Source: Euryarchaeota archaeon UBA89 | GTDB lineage: Archaea; Thermoplasmatota; Poseidoniia; Poseidoniales; Thalassarchaeaceae | NCBI GenBank assembly: GCA_002495525.1 | Contig: DAFS01000050.1 | Span: 1 to 19,555 of the forward strand | Reading direction: 5' to 3' | Length of the DNA stretch: 19,555 bases | Shown here: one piece after another, positions 16,801 through 19,555 of the stretch | Position numbering within the stretch: position 1 is the stretch's first letter | Layout: every line of letters starts with the position of its first letter | Program-made: the position numbers and the translations under genes | The notes under the pieces: generated by a model | What the model was told of the DNA's origin: nothing | What the model saw: only the letters and a program-made list of their open reading frames with translations | Databases searched by the model: none

Positions 16801-18817
16801 CGGATATGAAGCTTGTATTTCACATGATGAAATACAATACTATGCTTCAGGTTACACAGTATGGATGATATTTGATGTTTATACAGATGGAAGTTATACT
16901 ACAATACCTTACACATATTACCTAAATCCAAGTATTCAATGCTGGTCTACTAATGCTACTAACAGTTATTATGGTGGTGTTGAAAATATGATTGGAGTAA
17001 GGAATTGGGGCGGCTCTTTCACCAGTAACGAGGGAACTGACTATAACATTACAATCAACTTCTTTACATTAGATGCTGATGGAGACGGCTGGTATGATGA
17101 TATGGAGACGCAATGCGGTTCTGATCCACTCAATGCTACAGATTACCCTGGAGATATCGATGCAGATGGAATTTGTGATGCACTAGATCAGGATACTGAT
17201 GGAGATGGAGTCATCGATAGTGAAGACGCTTTCCCTGATGATCCTAATGAGTCAGATGATAATGATGGAGACGGCACGGGAGATAATTCAGATCTAGATA
17301 ATGATAATGACATGTGGAATGATACCGCAGAGTTTGATTGTCTAACAGACCCAATGGATGCAACATCTGTGCCTACTGACTATGATGGAGACTGGATTTG
17401 TGACTTACTAGATCTTGATGATGATAACGATGGTTATTTGGATGAGGTTGATGCATTCCCAATGAATGCAACAGAATGGGCTGACAATGATGGCGACAGA
17501 ATTGGAGATAACTCTGACTTTGATGACGACAACGATGGATACGAAGATTTGGTAGAAGTTGATTGTGATTCTGACCCAATGGATCTAACAAGTATTCCTA
17601 CTGATTTAGATTTGGATGGAACTTGTGACGCGATTGATACAGATATCGATGGTGATGGATACGACAATGATGTCGATATATTCCCTAACGACCCTACAGA
17701 GTGGGCTGATTTCGATGGTGATGGTGTTGGTGATAACGCAGATCTTGACGATGATAACGACTTAGTTCTTGACGTTAATGATGCATTCCCAATGGACCCA
17801 TATGAAACTGTAGATACCGATGGAGACGGTGTTGGTGACAACGCTGACTTGAATGATGACGGCGATTCATGGACAGATGCTGAGGAATTAGCTTGTGGAA
17901 GTGATGGACTTGACTCAACTTCAGTACCAGATGATTTCGATGGTGACATGGTTTGTGATAAGTTAGATACTGACGATGACGGTGATGGTGTGGCTGACGA
18001 AAACGATGCTTTCCCATACGATGCTAACGAAAATGCTGATCTTGATGGTGACGGAATTGGTGATTACAGTGATACAGATGACGATGGTGATGGTTGGGCT
18101 GATTCAGTTGAACCAAACTGTGGTACAGACCCAATGGACGCTTTCTCAGTTCCTGCTGATAACGATGGAGACAACGATTGTGACGCAACAGATGGTGACG
18201 ACGACAACGATGGAACAATCGATGTTGACGATGCCTTCCCAATGGATCCAAGCGAGCAAATCGACCTAGATGGTGATGGAATTGGCGACAACAGTGACCA
18301 AGACGATGACGGCGACGGTTGGTTAGACGTTACAGAAGTAATCTGTGCTAATGCTGGCGGATTCGGCGATGCAAGAAATGCAAACGTTATGCCAATAGAT
18401 AATGAAACAAGCCCTGGTGCTGACGGAATCTATGGTACTGATGATGATATGCCTGAGGTAATAATTGGAGATGGCCTATGTAATGCAATTGATCCTGATG
18501 ATGACGGTGATGGCTACTTAGATCCAGTAGATGAGAATAACATCCAAGCTGGAGAAGATGCTTTCAAGTGGGATCCAACAGAACAATTCGACAATAACGA
18601 TGACGGATTAGGTGACAATGGTAACCCATTGACACTTCTGGACGATATGAAAGCTGAACCTTTACCATTCGCAGGAATTGGTGTTGGTATCTTACTCGTA
18701 GGATATGCAGTTACTAGATCACGTAGTGGACGCGATGATGATTTCAGTGAAGACGAAGACTTCACTGAAGAATTCATTGAAGAAGACGACGAAGAATACG
18801 ACGATATCGAAGCTTAG
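13853..18817 (+). CDS. Surface stalk protein B: PPC-like domains, Asp-rich Ca-binding repeats, TM, acidic tail
   Basis: About 1654 aa; no enzymatic motif recognised. The signal peptide is residues 1-29 (ends HSA). The large Ser/Thr/Tyr/Gly-rich N-terminal part contains PPC-like beta domains. DAGxGxDA-type motifs start near D57, D476, N629, D762 and N923; a P-domain-like beta segment may lie near 230-350. An Asp-rich TSP3-like array starts at C1088 with the same unit order as protein A: three Cys-paired units, one Cys-less unit, three Cys-paired units. Five pairs are C-x19-C; the last is stretched to C-x44-C by a 25-residue insertion. A transmembrane helix (about 1605-1623, PFAGIGVGILLVGYAVT) precedes RSRSGR and a very acidic cytoplasmic tail, so the bulk is outside. 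GTG 13844 is an alternative start 3 codons upstream. C-ending Asn and Asp codons are used more than in protein A, suggesting higher expression (inference). Confidence 0.85.
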   Translation: MQSNTLRSVTLALLMIASVMVPFADIHSAPPELMDEKVAMDTLPTPCGGYDACLGTDAGGSFSTAANITDFFDWDGTDEAVSFYGELNTGTYGITADVNKDMFSISPPAGYGVTATLQWNHSAPGSFVYAESYGFLLSIGGTGHTSYSTYSGGAWAYTYYSNYGELSIGSDGTQSGNYGSGSPAADLAGNPVSFLVTCYMNCNPSYGISYHDYQLTVDVYPADNGVAGDSQVGLSGDVVAYDSGATGLGGSGSNPAGAASSWTNTVSDAYTTSSASEEFLIQWTADAWASESSYEVSSPSGTVYSVSSGFSNYATGTSGPYSDTSAGTWTITALDSFGDGGIHLAIVESLGSVTGILTGDAFNLVDSGSGMVGSTDTSDLWALTIPDGFQANVTLEWAQNADLDLYAFSNADETGMLAYSWSSTPGEFIDLGGAVTNTTVYLKVDYWSWGSTSSWAGYVLTAQLTPAVPPPCFTQDDAGSGVDAADDDTNDPDASPMDLTSMGAAGTIQGMLCEGYDDEDWYEFTLPAYHGLWARLDWTEDEGTEHLMFYQYMDVGYATTLSSSTSSYFNPHAVSSNESYSFTSNLASESTVWLRVVVSSLPEDVEHNYTIEWSIYNASLEPVESVYQNDAGLGIDAHDSAYSATGATVIPSMNNTIIGYGHDSWDMYDMYEIYIPQNYALTVDLSFPEQNDLELFIRYQSAFGSLYTASSSYNYNPETGAADYSYGGQSLFVIVQTDRGSGDYTLVITMITPANEPGANPDDCGTGVDASDNLYTNPGGNTWLNGSTQIDANGDADDVGGTCTGWISDMWDERDYYNVLVPAGKYLSWNITWSSTASFYTYMYKCQVQTAPCSSPANPAYYVSQPSSPYSGTDITRSHISGLWVTQGGWLTLGVYTYSAQDVTYTMDFQFLDLSDLEGGVQNDGGSGVDAGAGASDAVHLNDYNTPTILNNTTGNSVMNASGWNHGSVDTTDRYTFDVPANFGYEACISHDEIQYYASGYTVWMIFDVYTDGSYTTIPYTYYLNPSIQCWSTNATNSYYGGVENMIGVRNWGGSFTSNEGTDYNITINFFTLDADGDGWYDDMETQCGSDPLNATDYPGDIDADGICDALDQDTDGDGVIDSEDAFPDDPNESDDNDGDGTGDNSDLDNDNDMWNDTAEFDCLTDPMDATSVPTDYDGDWICDLLDLDDDNDGYLDEVDAFPMNATEWADNDGDRIGDNSDFDDDNDGYEDLVEVDCDSDPMDLTSIPTDLDLDGTCDAIDTDIDGDGYDNDVDIFPNDPTEWADFDGDGVGDNADLDDDNDLVLDVNDAFPMDPYETVDTDGDGVGDNADLNDDGDSWTDAEELACGSDGLDSTSVPDDFDGDMVCDKLDTDDDGDGVADENDAFPYDANENADLDGDGIGDYSDTDDDGDGWADSVEPNCGTDPMDAFSVPADNDGDNDCDATDGDDDNDGTIDVDDAFPMDPSEQIDLDGDGIGDNSDQDDDGDGWLDVTEVICANAGGFGDARNANVMPIDNETSPGADGIYGTDDDMPEVIIGDGLCNAIDPDDDGDGYLDPVDENNIQAGEDAFKWDPTEQFDNNDDGLGDNGNPLTLLDDMKAEPLPFAGIGVGILLVGYAVTRSRSGRDDDFSEDEDFTEEFIEEDDEEYDDIEA
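17071..18620 (+). repeat. Asp-rich TSP3-like repeat array, stalk protein B
   Basis: Coding repeats with the same consensus as in stalk protein A: C-GSDP...P...DGDxxCD...DDDxDG...DAFPxD...D-DGDGxGDN. Cys-paired units begin near 17114, 17338, 17566, 17894, 18118 and 18346. The Cys-less unit (DVNDAFPMDPYETVDTDGDG) lies near 17770-17830. Units are divergent at DNA level, so the array is old, unlike the 42-bp proline repeat. Confidence 0.85.
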
Positions 18818-18842
18818 ATTCGTAGTCGAATGAATACGTAAA

Positions 18843-18888
18843 CCGGTTCGCTGGGACTTTCGAGTCCCGGCGTTCCGGCTTTTTTTTT
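18843..18888 (+). terminator. Strong hairpin plus T9 after stalk protein B
   Basis: A 10-bp stem (18849-18858 with 18863-18872, one G-T pair) is capped by a TTCG tetraloop. An outer CCGG/CCGG helix (18843-18846/18875-18878) extends it across a TT/TT internal loop. One base later comes a run of nine T (18880-18888). The layout matches an intrinsic terminator 25 nt after the stop codon. GC-rich structure in an AT-rich surround makes chance unlikely. Confidence 0.8.
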
Positions 18889-18913
18889 AAATTTCCAAAC
18901 TTTCGTTGGAGAT

Positions 18914-18945
18914 ATAATCTGTATAATTCAGAGATTATTTTTTTT
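18914..18945 (+). terminator. Second hairpin plus T8
   Basis: ATAATCT (18914-18920) and AGATTAT (18932-18938) form a 7-bp stem with an 11-nt loop, running into eight T (18938-18945). It is weaker than the one at 18843 but follows it closely, so it may be a back-up terminator. Confidence 0.45.
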
Positions 18946-19361
18946 CTTTATATACTAAATTTGTTATTTTTATCAAAAAAGTACCTCAACGGGGGGGTGG
19001 AAGAGTTCGAGTTTGCGAAGAAAGCTAATCTCACTAGATTTGAAATATTATTCGCCATCAGTTAACAAAGTCTCTATATTTGAATCTCAGAGTTACTTCG
19101 GTCGGACACAATATTTCTTTCCATTTCATAAGATAATTCTTCTTATTTTTCTTAGAAAATCTGGTGATTCTCATATTTTACAAAATCGTTGTATAGAGTC
19201 AGAGAAAGAAACTGAAATAGCAATTTTTATTTACACTTGCTTTTTGACAAAACATGTGTATTGGCATCTGATAGATTATCAGCCGTTTTATTTAGAATCA
19301 GGCTTGTTTTCAAAGATTATTGTTTGTATAAATTTTATTATCAGCCTGATATCCTTCAGAT
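18946..19361. other. AT-rich intergenic stretch without a supported gene
   Basis: An open frame from TTG 19013 to 19393 encodes an aromatic- and Ile-rich 126-aa peptide. It has no recognisable motif, no good start or ribosome site, and a composition unlike its neighbours, so it is not called. A run of seven G (18991-18997) stands out in otherwise AT-rich DNA. No tRNA, CRISPR or mobile-element signature was seen. Confidence 0.5.
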
Positions 19362-19375
19362 TACCCTATAGGGTA
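19362..19375. promoter_or_regulatory. 14-bp perfect palindrome upstream of the last gene
   Basis: TACCCTATAGGGTA is a perfect palindrome with a TATA core, about 45-70 nt before the two candidate starts of the following gene. The core could serve as a TATA element with transcription start near 19395. Alternatively the whole palindrome could be an operator for a dimeric regulator. Function inferred from symmetry and position. Confidence 0.4.
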
Positions 19376-19418
19376 TGGACCGATATCTTCTAAATGGTAT
19401 TAAGTCGTCGCAACCTTC

Positions 19419-19555
19419 ATGGTTGCAGCCATGCCGCTACAAAACGACGCACGCCCTAGTGAGAAAACCGTTACTCTTCGTGATTTACGAAGAGTTGCGT
19501 TCGGCCTATCCGCCGCGATAATGATCGTAATGATCGCTGGAGCGATAAACGATGA
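19419..19555 (+). CDS. 5' end of an unidentified membrane-protein gene (partial)
   Basis: The frame runs off the window end, so only 45 codons are visible. From ATG 19419 it reads MVAAMPLQND..., and an alternative in-frame ATG is at 19431 (MPLQND...). A polar, charged stretch with TLRDLRRV is followed by a hydrophobic segment (AFGLSAAIMIVMIAGAI), likely a first transmembrane helix. The sequence is more GC-rich than the preceding intergenic DNA, which supports coding. No family was recognised. Confidence 0.5.
   Translation, partial: MVAAMPLQNDARPSEKTVTLRDLRRVAFGLSAAIMIVMIAGAIND

Noticed and set aside
18346..18480. Possible frameshift in the last repeat unit of stalk B
   Set aside because: The frame stays open, both Cys are kept, and normal repeat sequence resumes, so an in-frame insertion is the simpler reading.
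19013..19393. 126-aa open frame from a TTG codon
   Set aside because: No recognisable domain or plausible start; composition (many Phe, Ile, Tyr) looks like translated AT-rich non-coding DNA, and it runs through the palindrome at 19362-19375.

Overview
The window looks like a piece of a marine, AT-rich archaeal genome, most plausibly Marine Group II (Candidatus Poseidoniales) or a close Thermoplasmatota relative. The evidence is an archaeal-type asparaginyl-tRNA synthetase, three tRNA genes that all encode their 3' CCA, AT-rich TATA-like boxes about 24-30 nt before several genes, few Shine-Dalgarno sequences, and very large surface proteins with Asp-rich calcium-binding repeats and C-terminal membrane anchors. 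The lineage is inferred from gene content; no phylogeny was run.

Layout: (1) 1-290, two tandem tRNA-Lys genes (CTT, then TTT) with matching promoters. (2) 405-1733, asnS. (3) 1809-3023, an isovaleryl-CoA-dehydrogenase-like acyl-CoA dehydrogenase, followed by a convergent tRNA-Gln(TTG) at 3032-3107 on the minus strand. (4) 3195-9398, a 2067-aa secreted, C-terminally membrane-anchored S8 (subtilisin-like) protease with an intact catalytic set and a 200-residue insertion between Asp and His. (5) 9436-10284, a complete 3-hydroxyacyl-CoA dehydrogenase. (6) 10333-13617 and 13853-18817, two paralogous surface proteins. Each has a signal peptide, several PPC-like beta domains headed by a DAGxGxDA-type motif, a thrombospondin-type-3-like Asp-rich stalk, a transmembrane helix and a cytoplasmic tail. 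(7) 18818-19418, a gene-poor AT-rich stretch with two terminator-like hairpins. (8) the 5' end of an unidentified membrane-protein gene running off the window.

The protease, the dehydrogenase and the first stalk protein are codirectional with gaps of 37 and 48 nt, so they may share a transcript. The second stalk protein has its own TATA-like promoter. A reasonable inference is a cell-surface module: an anchored exoprotease next to two Ca2+-rigidified stalk proteins, beside enzymes for acyl-CoA (branched amino acid or fatty acid) oxidation.

The most notable observation is that the two stalk proteins have the same repeat arrangement. Each has three Cys-paired units, one Cys-less short unit, then three more Cys-paired units. 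The Cys-Cys spacing is exactly conserved in 11 of 12 units, while the N-terminal domains and cytoplasmic tails have diverged. One tail carries a 14-aa PPPPPGF repeat.
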